A model generated the notes under the pieces. The model saw nothing but the letters and a program-made list of their open reading frames with translations, searched no databases and had not been told where the DNA came from. A stretch of 64,000 nt of DNA from Paraeggerthella hongkongensis (GTDB lineage: Bacteria > Actinomycetota > Coriobacteriia > Coriobacteriales > Eggerthellaceae), in assembly GCF_003340345.1 (NCBI RefSeq), contig NZ_PPTQ01000013.1, forward strand, positions 24,937 through 88,936, read 5' to 3'. How positions within the stretch are numbered: the first letter of the stretch is position 1; every line of letters starts with the position of its first letter. Below are positions 53,415-62,833 of this stretch, one piece after another. The position numbers were made by a program, and so were the translations under genes.

Positions 53415-55879
53415 AGACCATGCCGAACATCACCGTCAGCCACGCCACCGAAGGAACGCTCGCCGACGTCTGCCTGGACATTCCGAAGCGCGCCCTCACG
53501 GTGTTCACCGGACTTTCCGGTTCGGGAAAGTCGACGCTTCTCGTAGACGTGCTGTTCAACGAATGCCAGCGCCAGTATTTGGAAGCGATGGGAATGGAAG
53601 GCATTCGAAAGCCGCGCGTCGAACGCATAACGGGGGCCTCCCCTGCCGTTCTGGTAACGCAGTCCGACGTCAACAGAAACCCCCGTTCCACCGTAGGCAC
53701 CGCAACCGATATCTACACCGATCTGCGCATGGTGTTCGAAAAGCTGCACGTGCGCGCATGCCCATGCTGCGGTGAAGAGATCTGCGCAGCCGATTGCCAG
53801 GAAGAAACCGAACGAGACGGCGACGAGTTCTTGGTGTTCATGCGCTGCAGCCTATGCGGGCACCGCATGCGCAAGATCACGCGCACCGAGTTCTCGTTCA
53901 ACACGAAAGAAGGCGCCTGCCCCGTATGCGAAGGAATCGGCAAGACGCTCGCCATCGACTGGAGCCGAGTCCTGCACGAGGATCGGTCGGTGGAAGACGG
54001 AGCGGTCGACGCCTGGAACCATCGATACCAAGCCTACCAAGCCGATGCGCTGCAGCGCGCATTTCGCCACTACGGTCTGCCCGACGCAAAGAGCCTGCCC
54101 GTCGCCCAGTTCGACAGCCTGCAGCGAGAAATCCTGCTGCAAGGCACGGAAAGCCCCGCGCTCGCGCAGGCGCTTCCAAACGTCGAGCCGCCGAAAACCG
54201 TTGCCGCAGGCCGGTTCGGAGGCGTAGAACCCCTGTTTATGCGCCGTCTTGCCGAACGAGAGGGCGCCGCGCGCGACGATCTTGCGCAAGCGTACTTCGC
54301 CTCCGCGGAATGCCCCGCATGCAATGGAGAGCGGCTGGGAACAGCCGGCCGGCAGGCGCATATCGACGGCATGCGCCTGCCGGAATTGGCGAGCGCGACG
54401 CTCGACGAGCTGCAATCTTGGGTCGCAGACCTGGCGGACGCGCTTTCTTGCGAGCATCGACCGCTCGTCGAAGACTACTTGCGCGACATCGAAACGAAAC
54501 TGAACCGTCTTCGATCGCTTGGCTTGGATTACCTTTCGCTCGACCGCCAAACCGTTACGCTTTCGGGCGGCGAACTGCAGCGCATGCGCCTGGCCGCCGT
54601 GCTCGATTCGGAGTTGACCGACGTCGTGTACATCATGGACGAGCCGACGGCGGGCCTGCATCCGCGAGACACCGCAGGCATGACGGCAACGCTGAAACAG
54701 CTTCGCGACAAGGGCAACACGGTGCTCGTCATCGAACACGACCCCGACGTGATGCGCGAAGCGGATTTCATCGTGGACATGGGACCGGGCGCGGGACGCC
54801 GCGGCGGGCGCGTCGTAGCACAGGGAACCGTTGAGGAGATAGAGCGCTCCGGCGCTTCCGTCACGGGTTCCTGGCTGAAAGCCCCTCGACCGGGAAAAAC
54901 CACGTTTCGCCCCTTCGCAAGCACGGCACTGGAAGTGCGCAACGCCCGCGTGCACAACCTGCAGGGCATCGACGTGCGAATACCCGAGCAATGCCTGGTC
55001 ACCGTATGCGGGCCATCGGGGTCGGGAAAGTCGACGCTCGTGTTCGACCTGATAGCTCAAGGAGACCGTCCCGGCACGCAAAACGCCGTTGCGGGCTTGG
55101 ATCGTTTCGACCGGATAATCCAAGTCGACCAAACGCCCCTTGCCCGCATGAAGCGCTCGAACGTGGCCACGTACGCAGGCGTCTACGAAGGCATCCGCAA
55201 AGCCTTCTCCGCCACCGCGCAGGCGAAGGCCGCCGGGCTGACAGCGCGCAGCTTCTCGTTCAACTCCCCGGGCGGGCGATGCGAGCGCTGCGAAGGGCTC
55301 GGGCGCGTAAGCAGCAACATGCTGTTCTTCCTAGACGTCGAAACAACCTGCCCCGCATGCCACGGCAGGCGATTCTCCGAAGAAGTGCTCGACGTGCGCT
55401 ACAACGGGCTTTCCATCGACGAGGCGCTGGCCCTCCCCGTCGACGAGGCGTCAAGCGCCTTCGAAGCGCTTCCGAAATCGGCGCGCGCGCTTCGCTTGCT
55501 CGAAGACGTGGGCTTGGGCTACGTGCAGCTGGGACAAACCCTCGCAACGCTTTCCGGAGGCGAAGCCCAGCGTTTGAAGCTTGCAAAGGAGCTGATAACG
55601 GGTTCGTCAAAGTCGAGTCTGTATCTGCTCGACGAGCCTACGCGAGGCATGCATCCCCAGGATGTGGAGCACTTCTTGAACCTTGTAGACAGATTGGTGG
55701 ACGCAGGCGGAACCGCGATCATCGTGGAGCATAACGCGCACGTGATAGAGCGCAGCGACTGGGTCGTCGAGCTGGGGCCGGAAGGAGGCCGCAAAGGCGG
55801 GTGCATCGTGTTCGAAGGAACTCCCGCCAAGCTGAAGTCAGCCGAAACGGAAACAGCGCGATACCTGCGCCGAAGCTAA
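53411..55879 (+). CDS. Short UvrA paralogue (UvrA2/drug-resistance type)
   Basis: 822 residues, shorter than the ~940 of UvrA. Two ABC units: Walker A GLSGSGKSTLL and PSGSGKSTLVF, signatures VTLSGGELQRMRLA and TLSGGEAQRLKLA, Walker B YIMDEPTAGLHP and YLLDEPTRGMHP. Cysteine zinc modules are kept: CPCCGEEIC, CSLCG, CPVCEG, CPACNGERL, CERCEGLG and CPACHGRRF. UvrA2-type proteins act in resistance to DNA-binding drugs and damage; the main uvrA should be elsewhere. ATGA overlap with the AlkZ-like gene shows coupled translation. Confidence 0.9.
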   Translation: MKTMPNITVSHATEGTLADVCLDIPKRALTVFTGLSGSGKSTLLVDVLFNECQRQYLEAMGMEGIRKPRVERITGASPAVLVTQSDVNRNPRSTVGTATDIYTDLRMVFEKLHVRACPCCGEEICAADCQEETERDGDEFLVFMRCSLCGHRMRKITRTEFSFNTKEGACPVCEGIGKTLAIDWSRVLHEDRSVEDGAVDAWNHRYQAYQADALQRAFRHYGLPDAKSLPVAQFDSLQREILLQGTESPALAQALPNVEPPKTVAAGRFGGVEPLFMRRLAEREGAARDDLAQAYFASAECPACNGERLGTAGRQAHIDGMRLPELASATLDELQSWVADLADALSCEHRPLVEDYLRDIETKLNRLRSLGLDYLSLDRQTVTLSGGELQRMRLAAVLDSELTDVVYIMDEPTAGLHPRDTAGMTATLKQLRDKGNTVLVIEHDPDVMREADFIVDMGPGAGRRGGRVVAQGTVEEIERSGASVTGSWLKAPRPGKTTFRPFASTALEVRNARVHNLQGIDVRIPEQCLVTVCGPSGSGKSTLVFDLIAQGDRPGTQNAVAGLDRFDRIIQVDQTPLARMKRSNVATYAGVYEGIRKAFSATAQAKAAGLTARSFSFNSPGGRCERCEGLGRVSSNMLFFLDVETTCPACHGRRFSEEVLDVRYNGLSIDEALALPVDEASSAFEALPKSARALRLLEDVGLGYVQLGQTLATLSGGEAQRLKLAKELITGSSKSSLYLLDEPTRGMHPQDVEHFLNLVDRLVDAGGTAIIVEHNAHVIERSDWVVELGPEGGRKGGCIVFEGTPAKLKSAETETARYLRRS

Positions 55880-57393
55880 CGCACGCATTCCGATCCACGC
55901 CGAATCATGCGCGCCATCGTCGCGCAGGCGACGATGGCGGCAGCCACCACCAGCAACGGTTCGGCCAAAAGCGAGGCGAAGCCGCACAAAGACCCGACGA
56001 TCGCAAGGCCCCCTTCGCCCCACGGTCGCATGCTGTTCGAGCGCAGGCGCACGGCTTCCAAGCCGAAGCTGAGCACGACGGCAGCGTTCAGCGCAACCGC
56101 CAGGACCAGCGCCGGCGCAACAGGCGCGCCCACAGGCAACGTAAACGGAACGGTCGCGCACGAGACCGCCGTCACCAAGCAAAACGCCGGCAAGGAGTCG
56201 CCCACGAGCAACGCGAGCGTTCCGTAGGGCAGCTGATCGCGCACGAGCCGCACACGCATATCGTCGCGAAACGCACGCGTGACCTCGCGCGCCGTCGATG
56301 CCAGGCCCACCAGCATCGCCAACCAGAATACCGGCCCCGCAACGCCGTACCCGCCGAGCAGCGCGCTCACGCCGAAAGGCGTTATCCCTGCCCCCAGCAT
56401 CAAAAGCGCCGGCAGGCCCTCGTACTGGCGCACCAGGGAAAGCGCCGCGCGCGTCACGAGCGCAGCAGGACCCGCAGCCTGCGGCAACCGCAAAAACGGA
56501 CCGCGCCGAGCCAACTTGCAGCGACGGCGGTAATCCCCCACCGTCGTAGAATCAAGCAGCGAGAAAAACCCGAACGAGCACGTATCGGCGTACAGGGCGT
56601 TCTCCTCCACCATGCGCACCCTATCGACCCGCTTCGCCAGCAGCAACAACGCCAAGAACCCCGCGACAAGCAGCCCTACGGCAGCAGCAACCGCCTGCAC
56701 GACGGCATTCGATTGCGCAAGCGCACCGGGAGCCCAGGCAATCGCAAGCGCTCCATACGCCACAACCGCGGCCAGCGACGCAAGGGCGAGCATCGCGACA
56801 GCCTTCCAACGGCGAATCGTGCGCGGCAAGGCGAGGCGCGCCGTTCCCACGACCCTGCCTGCCGCAAGCGGAACCGCCGTCCACAGCGAAGCGATCAGGG
56901 CCGTCGTCAAAGGGTCGACGAACCACCCCAAAGCCGCTCGCATCCCAACGGCAAGCAGATAGCCCGCAGGCGCCGCCACAGCCCCTCCCGCGATCATCGT
57001 TGTTGCAGCGGATACGCCGACGAGCGCCGTCGACCCGATGGGGCTTGCGGCAACGTAGGCGATATCGGGATGGGAAAGCTTGACCCACGATGCGCGCAAC
57101 CCCCGAAACGAGCTCACCGCGAACACGACCGCCGGCACCGCGAACGCAAACAGAAGAACTCCGAGGGCCAGGTCAGGACCCAATGCGACGAATGCCTCCT
57201 GCACCGTATCGAGCAGCCAGAGCCACATCATCGCCAAGCATATCCCTATGAACCCTATGATGTACGCTTGGTAGCTCCGCTCTCCCCACCCGCGATCGTC
57301 GACAAGGTCGGAGCCCGTAGCGTGCAGCGCCCGCACCAGGAACGTGCGAGCGTGCCGCACGCGCAGCCGCAGAAGCAATCGCACATCGCCCAT
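55876..57393 (-). CDS. ABC exporter membrane subunit
   Basis: 505 residues with about twelve hydrophobic stretches, rich in Ala, Val and Leu, and no nucleotide-binding motif. It starts 5 bp after the ATPase gene at 57399 and forms its membrane partner. The tail-to-tail overlap with the UvrA-like gene is 4 bp. Arrangement with an HTH-TPR regulator upstream resembles Gram-positive peptide or bacteriocin-type exporters, but no peptide gene is seen. Substrate unknown. Confidence 0.78.
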   Translation of the reverse strand: MGDVRLLLRLRVRHARTFLVRALHATGSDLVDDRGWGERSYQAYIIGFIGICLAMMWLWLLDTVQEAFVALGPDLALGVLLFAFAVPAVVFAVSSFRGLRASWVKLSHPDIAYVAASPIGSTALVGVSAATTMIAGGAVAAPAGYLLAVGMRAALGWFVDPLTTALIASLWTAVPLAAGRVVGTARLALPRTIRRWKAVAMLALASLAAVVAYGALAIAWAPGALAQSNAVVQAVAAAVGLLVAGFLALLLLAKRVDRVRMVEENALYADTCSFGFFSLLDSTTVGDYRRRCKLARRGPFLRLPQAAGPAALVTRAALSLVRQYEGLPALLMLGAGITPFGVSALLGGYGVAGPVFWLAMLVGLASTAREVTRAFRDDMRVRLVRDQLPYGTLALLVGDSLPAFCLVTAVSCATVPFTLPVGAPVAPALVLAVALNAAVVLSFGLEAVRLRSNSMRPWGEGGLAIVGSLCGFASLLAEPLLVVAAAIVACATMARMIRRGSECVR

Positions 57394-57398
57394 GCCGA

Positions 57399-58106
57399 TC
57401 AGCCTCGCTCGAAGCCGTCGAAAAGATCGCCCGGCCGCACGTCGCGCACCGTCGACAGCCGCTCGCCCTCAAGATGCAGCAGCAGGTCGGGATTCAAATC
57501 GGGGACGTTGTGGTGGCAGCTGACCAGCACCGCCGCACCGTCGGCGCGAGCAGCCGACAGCAAAGCGCTCAACCGTCGCGACGCATCTCGGTCAAGCGGT
57601 CCGTACGGCTCGTCCAGCAACAGCAGACGCGGCTTGCGCATGAAGGCCAGCACGAGCGCCAGCTTCAATCGCATGCCGCGAGAATACGACGAAGGGAACC
57701 GATCCGCATGCGCCGCGAGCCCCAGGTCGTCCAGCAATCGCCGAGCCTCGTCGGCGGCATCGGGCACGCGGTTCGCATCGAGTACGAAGCGAATATGCTC
57801 AGCGGCGGTTAAATCGTCGTAAAAGGACGGCACGTCGGGCACGAAGGCGATCTCTCGACGCACAGCGCGATCCGAACCGTCGAACGGCCGCCCGAACACC
57901 TCGACCGTCCCTTCGCTCGGCATGCTCCATCCCGCCAAGCATCTGAGCAGCGTGGATTTCCCCGACCCGTTCGGGCCGGTCAGAAAAACAATCTGACCAG
58001 GATTGATCCGAAAAGCCACATCGCTCCACACCTCGCTTCGCGCATAGCGAAACGAAAGACCCTCCGCCCGCAGCGCCGGCGTCTTCTCCACTGCCTCGAC
58101 ATCCAT
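57399..58106 (-). CDS. ABC transporter ATPase
   Basis: 235 residues. Walker A LTGPNGSGKSTLLRCLAG, Q-loop IAFVPDVPSFYDDLT, signature SYSRGMRLKLALVLAF (SRGM in place of SGGQ, typical of export-type CcmA-like ATPases) and Walker B LLLLDEPYGPLDRD. It should power the 55876 permease. AAGGAG lies 9 nt before ATG 58106, 24 bp after the regulator stop. Confidence 0.9.
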   Translation of the reverse strand: MDVEAVEKTPALRAEGLSFRYARSEVWSDVAFRINPGQIVFLTGPNGSGKSTLLRCLAGWSMPSEGTVEVFGRPFDGSDRAVRREIAFVPDVPSFYDDLTAAEHIRFVLDANRVPDAADEARRLLDDLGLAAHADRFPSSYSRGMRLKLALVLAFMRKPRLLLLDEPYGPLDRDASRRLSALLSAARADGAAVLVSCHHNVPDLNPDLLLHLEGERLSTVRDVRPGDLFDGFERG

Positions 58107-58130
58107 GCTCTCACGCTCCTTCGCGACGCA

Positions 58131-59240
58131 TCATAGCGCTTTCAGTCGGGCAAGCAAGCCCGAGAAACGCGGCGAGCGCTCGAGACCATCCAGCACGCCG
58201 TCGCGCAGGACGCCGTCTCGAACCTGACCCTTCAACCCCGCTTTTCCGAACAGGGCTTGAGCCATACGCGGAATCGACGGATCCTGCCCTCTCGCGCCGG
58301 AAAGTCGATCGAAAAGAACATCGGACGGCGGCTTCGGCATCGCATCCTCGTCCATGCCCTCCAAAAGGAGGACGAACCGCTCGAGACACGCTGAAGCGCG
58401 GTCCTCGTCGCCCGCGCGCAGAAACGCCGCGAACGCGTCTCCCCAGAACATGCCCACCATCATCGGATTGTCGTCCTCGAAGGCGAACCCTCGGACCATC
58501 GCTTCGCCCGCCCGCACCAGCGCCTCGACGCGCTGGCGGTCCTCCTCGATCGACAGCTGGAAAACAATGCTGTTGAACGCGCCGGTAGATCCGCAATACA
58601 GCGACTCTTGAAGCAGGCGCAAGCAAGACTCCCGGTCGCCCTTCATGTCGTACAACCCGGCCAGCATGTCGTCGATCGGGGCGCACCGATCGGGCTTGAG
58701 CGCTTCCAAAAGACGGATCGCGACTTCCACGTCGCCCGATACCGTCATCATCGAAGCGCGCATGATCTTCACGTTCCTGATCAGCTCAAGGTCCTCCGCG
58801 CAAGCTTCCACGCGATCGAACAGCGCGCCGGCGCGCCGCACGTTCTCTTCCCGACGCTCTTCGTCCGCCGTCGCTCGAAGGACGTAGAGCATCCCTATAT
58901 GCACGAGCAAATCCCAGCACGCATAATACGACGCCGCAAGATCCTCCATACGCTCGTACGCAGCATCGGGATCATCGCCGAACTGCTCGAGCAGCTCGGC
59001 GTACAGCTCGCGCACGCGTTCCTTGCTCACCTGAGGACGATAGTCGAACAGCTCGTCGAGCGTAAGATCGAAGTACGCCGCGATGCGCGGCAGCAGGGTC
59101 GTGTCGGGCAGGCTTTGCCCCAGCTCCCACTTCGACACGGCAGCCTTCGTCACGCCCATGTGCGCAGCCAGGTCCCCTTGCGTCACGCCGATCGCTCGAC
59201 GCTCTCGTGCAATAACGTTTCCAATGTTGATATCGTTCAT
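58131..59240 (-). CDS. XRE-family HTH regulator with TPR-like C-terminal domain
   Basis: 369 residues. The N-terminal HTH is clear: IGNVIARERRAIGVTQGDLA, then HMGVTKAAVSKWELGQSLPD. The remaining ~300 residues are helical repeats of TPR character, as in Rgg/PlcR-like regulators that respond to peptides. It is the first gene of the operon with the ABC ATPase and permease, so it probably controls them. No cognate peptide gene is visible. The ribosome site before ATG 59240 is weak. Confidence 0.85.
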   Translation of the reverse strand: MNDINIGNVIARERRAIGVTQGDLAAHMGVTKAAVSKWELGQSLPDTTLLPRIAAYFDLTLDELFDYRPQVSKERVRELYAELLEQFGDDPDAAYERMEDLAASYYACWDLLVHIGMLYVLRATADEERREENVRRAGALFDRVEACAEDLELIRNVKIMRASMMTVSGDVEVAIRLLEALKPDRCAPIDDMLAGLYDMKGDRESCLRLLQESLYCGSTGAFNSIVFQLSIEEDRQRVEALVRAGEAMVRGFAFEDDNPMMVGMFWGDAFAAFLRAGDEDRASACLERFVLLLEGMDEDAMPKPPSDVLFDRLSGARGQDPSIPRMAQALFGKAGLKGQVRDGVLRDGVLDGLERSPRFSGLLARLKAL

Positions 59241-59428
59241 GGTCGGTCTTTCTGAAGATTGCGACGGCTGTACGGCCCAAGCGCATGCGCGGGCTTGAAC
59301 TCAGTATGAGAGAACACCGCCGCTTGACGCAAGCGAGGGCTTGTTGACCGCAGGCCGCTTCAGTCAACCCCTCGCAACCGAAACGGCCTGCTATCCTTGG
59401 CCAAACGACTCCCATGATCGGAGGATCC

Positions 59429-60214
59429 ATGAACGCAACGTTCACGCTACCGCCCTCATCTGGTCGCAACCGCAATCTACCCCTGACGGCGGGCCTGCTT
59501 GCATGCCTTGCCCTTTACACGATCGACGCGGTTTGCCTTGCGTTCGTTCCGAACGAAGGACGCACCCTCGCTGCCAACATCGCCGTGCCTTTCGATCTGA
59601 TGGTGTGCGTGCCCGCAGCTTTCTACTTGCTGGTGATCAAGCCCCGCAAGCTATCGCCCGTAGCCGCGATCCCCGTCATATACGCAGGCTTCGTCGTGTC
59701 GATGCTGGTCATGCAGCCCGGATCGTTTTCCCTGCTGACCGTGCTGCTTCCGATGATGCTCGCCGTGGAAGCGGTCATCCTCGTACGCGAGATCGCCCGC
59801 TTCTTGCGCGTTTTTCGCGCGGCGCGAAAAGAATCCACCCGCCCGATAGTATGGTTCGAAAAGCCGTTTTTCGAGCTCAGCCGCAACGAGACCGCATCGC
59901 GCCTCTGCGCGCTCGAATGCTCTATCTGGTATTACGTGCTTGCCTCATGGCGCTCGAAGGCCGACGTGCCCAACGGCGCCCGTCCGTTTTCCTGCCATAA
60001 GGAAAGCGGGTACCTGGCGCTTTCAGGAGTGATCATGGCGTTGCTTCCCATCGAGGCCCTGGTCACGCATTTGCTGGTGGCGAAATATTGCGAACCGGCC
60101 GCCATCGCGCTGACCGTGCTTACCGCCTACACGCTTGTCTGGTTCATCGGGAATACGAGGGCGGTGGTCCTCAACCCTCTTCTGGTGGACGACACGTCCG
60201 TAACGGTGCGCTGA
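59429..60214 (+). CDS. Four-to-six-helix membrane protein, cut short by an in-frame TGA
   Basis: 261 residues from ATG 59429 (GGAGGA 4-5 nt upstream; ATG 59414 also possible). Hydrophobic helices include LPLTAGLLACLALYTIDAV, AAIPVIYAGFVVSMLVM, LLTVLLPMMLAVEAVIL and LLPIEALVTHLLVAKY. No family recognised. The protein ends ...NPLLVDDTSVTVR at TGA 60212-60214, but the same frame stays open for another 85 codons with coding-like sequence, so the gene is probably broken by a nonsense change or read through. Confidence 0.7.
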   Translation: MNATFTLPPSSGRNRNLPLTAGLLACLALYTIDAVCLAFVPNEGRTLAANIAVPFDLMVCVPAAFYLLVIKPRKLSPVAAIPVIYAGFVVSMLVMQPGSFSLLTVLLPMMLAVEAVILVREIARFLRVFRAARKESTRPIVWFEKPFFELSRNETASRLCALECSIWYYVLASWRSKADVPNGARPFSCHKESGYLALSGVIMALLPIEALVTHLLVAKYCEPAAIALTVLTAYTLVWFIGNTRAVVLNPLLVDDTSVTVR

Positions 60215-60469
60215 GGAGCCTACTTCAGCGAGCGCGTGCCCTTCGCTTCCATAGCGCGCATCGACCGCCGGGAAGAACCCGACGTTCCCAAGAGCGAGCG
60301 ACTGAACATGGCCGTCATGGGCGCGCGGCCCTGTTGGATCGTGCTGCACGAACCGCGCATCGTGCGGACCCTTCTTGGAAAGCCGCGCGCAGTGCGAGCC
60401 ATAAACGTCTCGCCCGACAATGCGTCCGATTTCGAGAAATCGATCGCCGCGCAGCTGCCGAAACGCTAG
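60215..60469 (+). pseudogene. C-terminal continuation of the membrane protein after an in-frame stop
   Basis: In the same frame as 59429-60214, reading GAYFSERVPFASIARIDRRE and then NMAVMGARPCWIVLHEPRIVRTL, ending at TAG 60467-60469. The segment resembles a PH-like membrane-associated domain, which normally follows a phrase like VDDTSVTVR. An independent GTG start at 60236 is possible but has no ribosome site. Confidence 0.6.
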
Positions 60470-61845
60470 CGGTCGGACACGTCGACGAAGCGCACGCGGT
60501 TCTTTCCCTCGCGCTTAGCCCGGTACAGCGCGCGATCGGCAACGCGGAACAACCCCTCGTACGTATCGGCGTCCAGCCCCGCAAGCGCGCATCCTGCACT
60601 CAACGTCACGGGGCCGTCGAAGCCTTGCAGGCATTCCGCCTTTCGGCCCAGTTCGCACGCGAACTCCCAAGCGCGGGAGCGATCGGCATCGGGCAGGAAC
60701 ACCACGAACTCGTCGCCGCCCACACGCGCGGCCGTCCGTGCCTCGCCCTCCAGGGTCGACTCCATCGCCTGCGCGACGTGCACAAGCAGGTCGTCTCCCA
60801 CCGGATGCCCGAACGTATCGTTGACCAGCTTGAAATCGTCCACGTCGAACACGAGCAGCGCCCCGCAGCCGTTCGCCAGGCAAGCGGGCAAGGCCCGATC
60901 GACCAAGCTCGATACCGTTCCCTGGTTGAACAGCTTCGTAAGCGGGTCGCGCCGCGCCTGGTCCACCAGATCGTCGATCAAGCGACGCTCGTCGGTAATG
61001 TCTTTCCAGCTTCCCACCGTTTTCGCCACGCTGCCGTTCCGATCGCGAAGAAGCGTGACGTGTATGCGGACCCATCGCCATTCGCCCCCGTGTGTCGGCA
61101 CCACGTGGCGAACCTCCATAACAGCCGAATCCTCTGACTGCAGCGCCTCGGAAAGCCGAGCGTAATCTTCCGTGCGCATGCGCGTTCCCTTTTTGATCAT
61201 ATCCGAGTAGCAGGGGAAGCGCCGCTCCTCGCTGGACAGCTCTTCGCCCGAACCGGAGATTCGCTCGTATTCGACCAAAACATCTTGCACGTTGTCGTAC
61301 TCGAACAGAACGTCCGTCACGCTGCGCAGCGCGATTCGATACCGCTCCCGTTCCAATTCAAGGGTTTGAGTCTTCTCGCGCAGCAGCCGCTGCAAGTACT
61401 CGTAGCTTTGAGCGCCCGCCTCGAACGGAAAGTACAACTCGTCTTTCATCGCCTGGTAGGGATTGGACACATGCACATGGCGGATGAGCAACCGTCCGTC
61501 GGATTCGACCAGATAATAGCTGCACCTTTGGTGCTCCTCGAGAACCATGCCCGCGCTCTCATCCGTGCGAACGCGATAACGACCCATGACCAGGCACGTT
61601 TCGCTCGTAGTGCTTGCCAAGCAGAATTCTTCGTCGGAAACCACGCAGGCGGGAGTGAGCGGCGCCTGTTCGACGAAGTACGCCACGATGGCGGCCTTGT
61701 CCGTGAAAAACTCAACCTCGCCTGCGCCTATCCACGAAAAATCGTCCGTAAAGCGAGAGAGCACGACGTCGATCGCCGTGCCGGAATAAAATAGCCGAAC
61801 GGTATCGGCCACGAATTCGATCGCTTGCCCAAAGAGCGGATTCAT
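60466..61845 (-). CDS. Diguanylate cyclase with SnoaL-like and PAS domains
   Basis: 459 residues. Residues 1-140 look like a SnoaL/nuclear-transport-factor fold (MNPLFGQAIEFVADTVRLFY, HVHVSNPYQAMKDELYFPFE). A coiled-coil-like stretch and a PAS domain (RYRIALRSVTDVLFEYDN, EWRWVRIHVTLLRDRNGS, KTVGSWKDITDE) follow, then an intact GGDEF domain (VFDVDDFKLVNDTFGH, ARVGGDEFVVFLPD). The cofactor or ligand is unknown. GGAGG precedes ATG 61845. The stop overlaps the end of the broken membrane-protein gene. Confidence 0.88.
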   Translation of the reverse strand: MNPLFGQAIEFVADTVRLFYSGTAIDVVLSRFTDDFSWIGAGEVEFFTDKAAIVAYFVEQAPLTPACVVSDEEFCLASTTSETCLVMGRYRVRTDESAGMVLEEHQRCSYYLVESDGRLLIRHVHVSNPYQAMKDELYFPFEAGAQSYEYLQRLLREKTQTLELERERYRIALRSVTDVLFEYDNVQDVLVEYERISGSGEELSSEERRFPCYSDMIKKGTRMRTEDYARLSEALQSEDSAVMEVRHVVPTHGGEWRWVRIHVTLLRDRNGSVAKTVGSWKDITDERRLIDDLVDQARRDPLTKLFNQGTVSSLVDRALPACLANGCGALLVFDVDDFKLVNDTFGHPVGDDLLVHVAQAMESTLEGEARTAARVGGDEFVVFLPDADRSRAWEFACELGRKAECLQGFDGPVTLSAGCALAGLDADTYEGLFRVADRALYRAKREGKNRVRFVDVSDR

Positions 61846-61962
61846 CGGCCCTCCTCCCCCGCATGCCTTGCCTGCGCGCGCACGCGCATAAAGCTCCCTC
61901 GGGGAGTATACAACCTCAACCGCCCCTCGGGGGAGACAACGAGCAAAAACGTAGCAGGAAGA

Positions 61963-62499
61963 TCAGCTATTGGCAATGAACACGAGGCCGATAAAGCCAA
62001 CGGCAAGAAACGTGCAGCACAGGCCCACCGTATTGCAGACGCGCCGCGCGCGGGCATCCGACCCCGCGATTCTTCGCGTCACCGAGTACAATCCCAAACC
62101 AACCGCGGCGCCAAGCGTGTTGGCAATCAGATCGGTCGCATCCGACGCTCCCGCCGCAAAAGCAAACTGCAGCACCTCGAACGCCAAGCTGGTCGCCGCC
62201 GCAAACGCCAAGCCGATCGCGAGCGGTCGCTTTCCCAACAGCATTCCCATGTACAGGCCGAACGGAACGAAGGCCACTAGGTTCTGCACGACTTCGGAAT
62301 AATCAGGCTCGCCGTTCACAACCAGCGCGCCCGCCAAGGGCACCACGTTCACGCTGCGCATCGTGCCGAACACGTCCAACGAAACCTGCATCTTGAACAG
62401 GATCGCCCACACGAGCACCACTGCGTAAATCGCGAACAGCGCCCCTGAGATTCCGCGGCTCCCCAGCACGGACCGCCCGCCCGCCGATACCTCGCCCAT
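61963..62499 (-). CDS. VanZ-family membrane protein
   Basis: 178 residues with about five helices. VanZ marks: AIYAVVLVWAILFKMQVSL, VVQNLVAFVPFGLYMGML, SLAFEVLQFAFAAGASDATDLIANTLGAAVG. VanZ-like proteins are linked to teicoplanin tolerance and to phosphate/polyprenyl handling, but most are uncharacterised. ATG 62499 has AAGGGG at 10 nt. It is a single gene on its own transcript. Confidence 0.85.
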   Translation of the reverse strand: MGEVSAGGRSVLGSRGISGALFAIYAVVLVWAILFKMQVSLDVFGTMRSVNVVPLAGALVVNGEPDYSEVVQNLVAFVPFGLYMGMLLGKRPLAIGLAFAAATSLAFEVLQFAFAAGASDATDLIANTLGAAVGLGLYSVTRRIAGSDARARRVCNTVGLCCTFLAVGFIGLVFIANS

Positions 62500-62718
62500 G
62501 ACCTTCGACCCCTTCCCCGGCGGCCGCGCAGACCCCCGATCTTTCCGTTGCCAGCCCATGGTAGCCAAGCAGGCGGAACGGCACGACGAAAGGGCAGCTT
62601 TCGTTTCCGCAGGTTAAGAAAAATTAAGAGAGCTTTAAGGGACTTCGGGAACACGAGCCTTTTCGTTTTAAGCACCCGAATTCGCGGGGCGCTGCGGGGT
62701 ATCGTGCCCCCAACGCAC

Positions 62719-62747
62719 AAAAAAGCCAAGCGCTGCATGCGCCCGGC
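62719..62747 (-). terminator. Terminator after tRNA-Thr
   Basis: GCC and GCGC (62725-62733) pair with GCGC and GGC (62739-62747), then six T on the minus strand (complement of 62719-62724). Confidence 0.75.
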
Positions 62748-62758
62748 CTGGTGTTTCG

Positions 62759-62833
62759 TGGAGCCAGTGACAGGACTCGAACCTGCAACCCACAGTTTAC
62801 AAAACTGTTGCGCTACCATTGCGCCACACTGGC
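62759..62833 (-). tRNA. tRNA-Thr (anticodon TGT)
   Basis: 75-nt cloverleaf on the minus strand including encoded CCA. The acceptor stem pairs GCCAGTG with CACTGGC, discriminator T, anticodon loop TTTGTAA giving TGT (reads ACA), T-arm with GGTTCGAGTCC. Confidence 0.95.

Noticed and set aside
60212..60214. Selenocysteine at the in-frame TGA
   Set aside because: There is no redox context, no convincing SECIS-like hairpin directly after the codon, and the position is not a Cys-type site in a known selenoprotein family.
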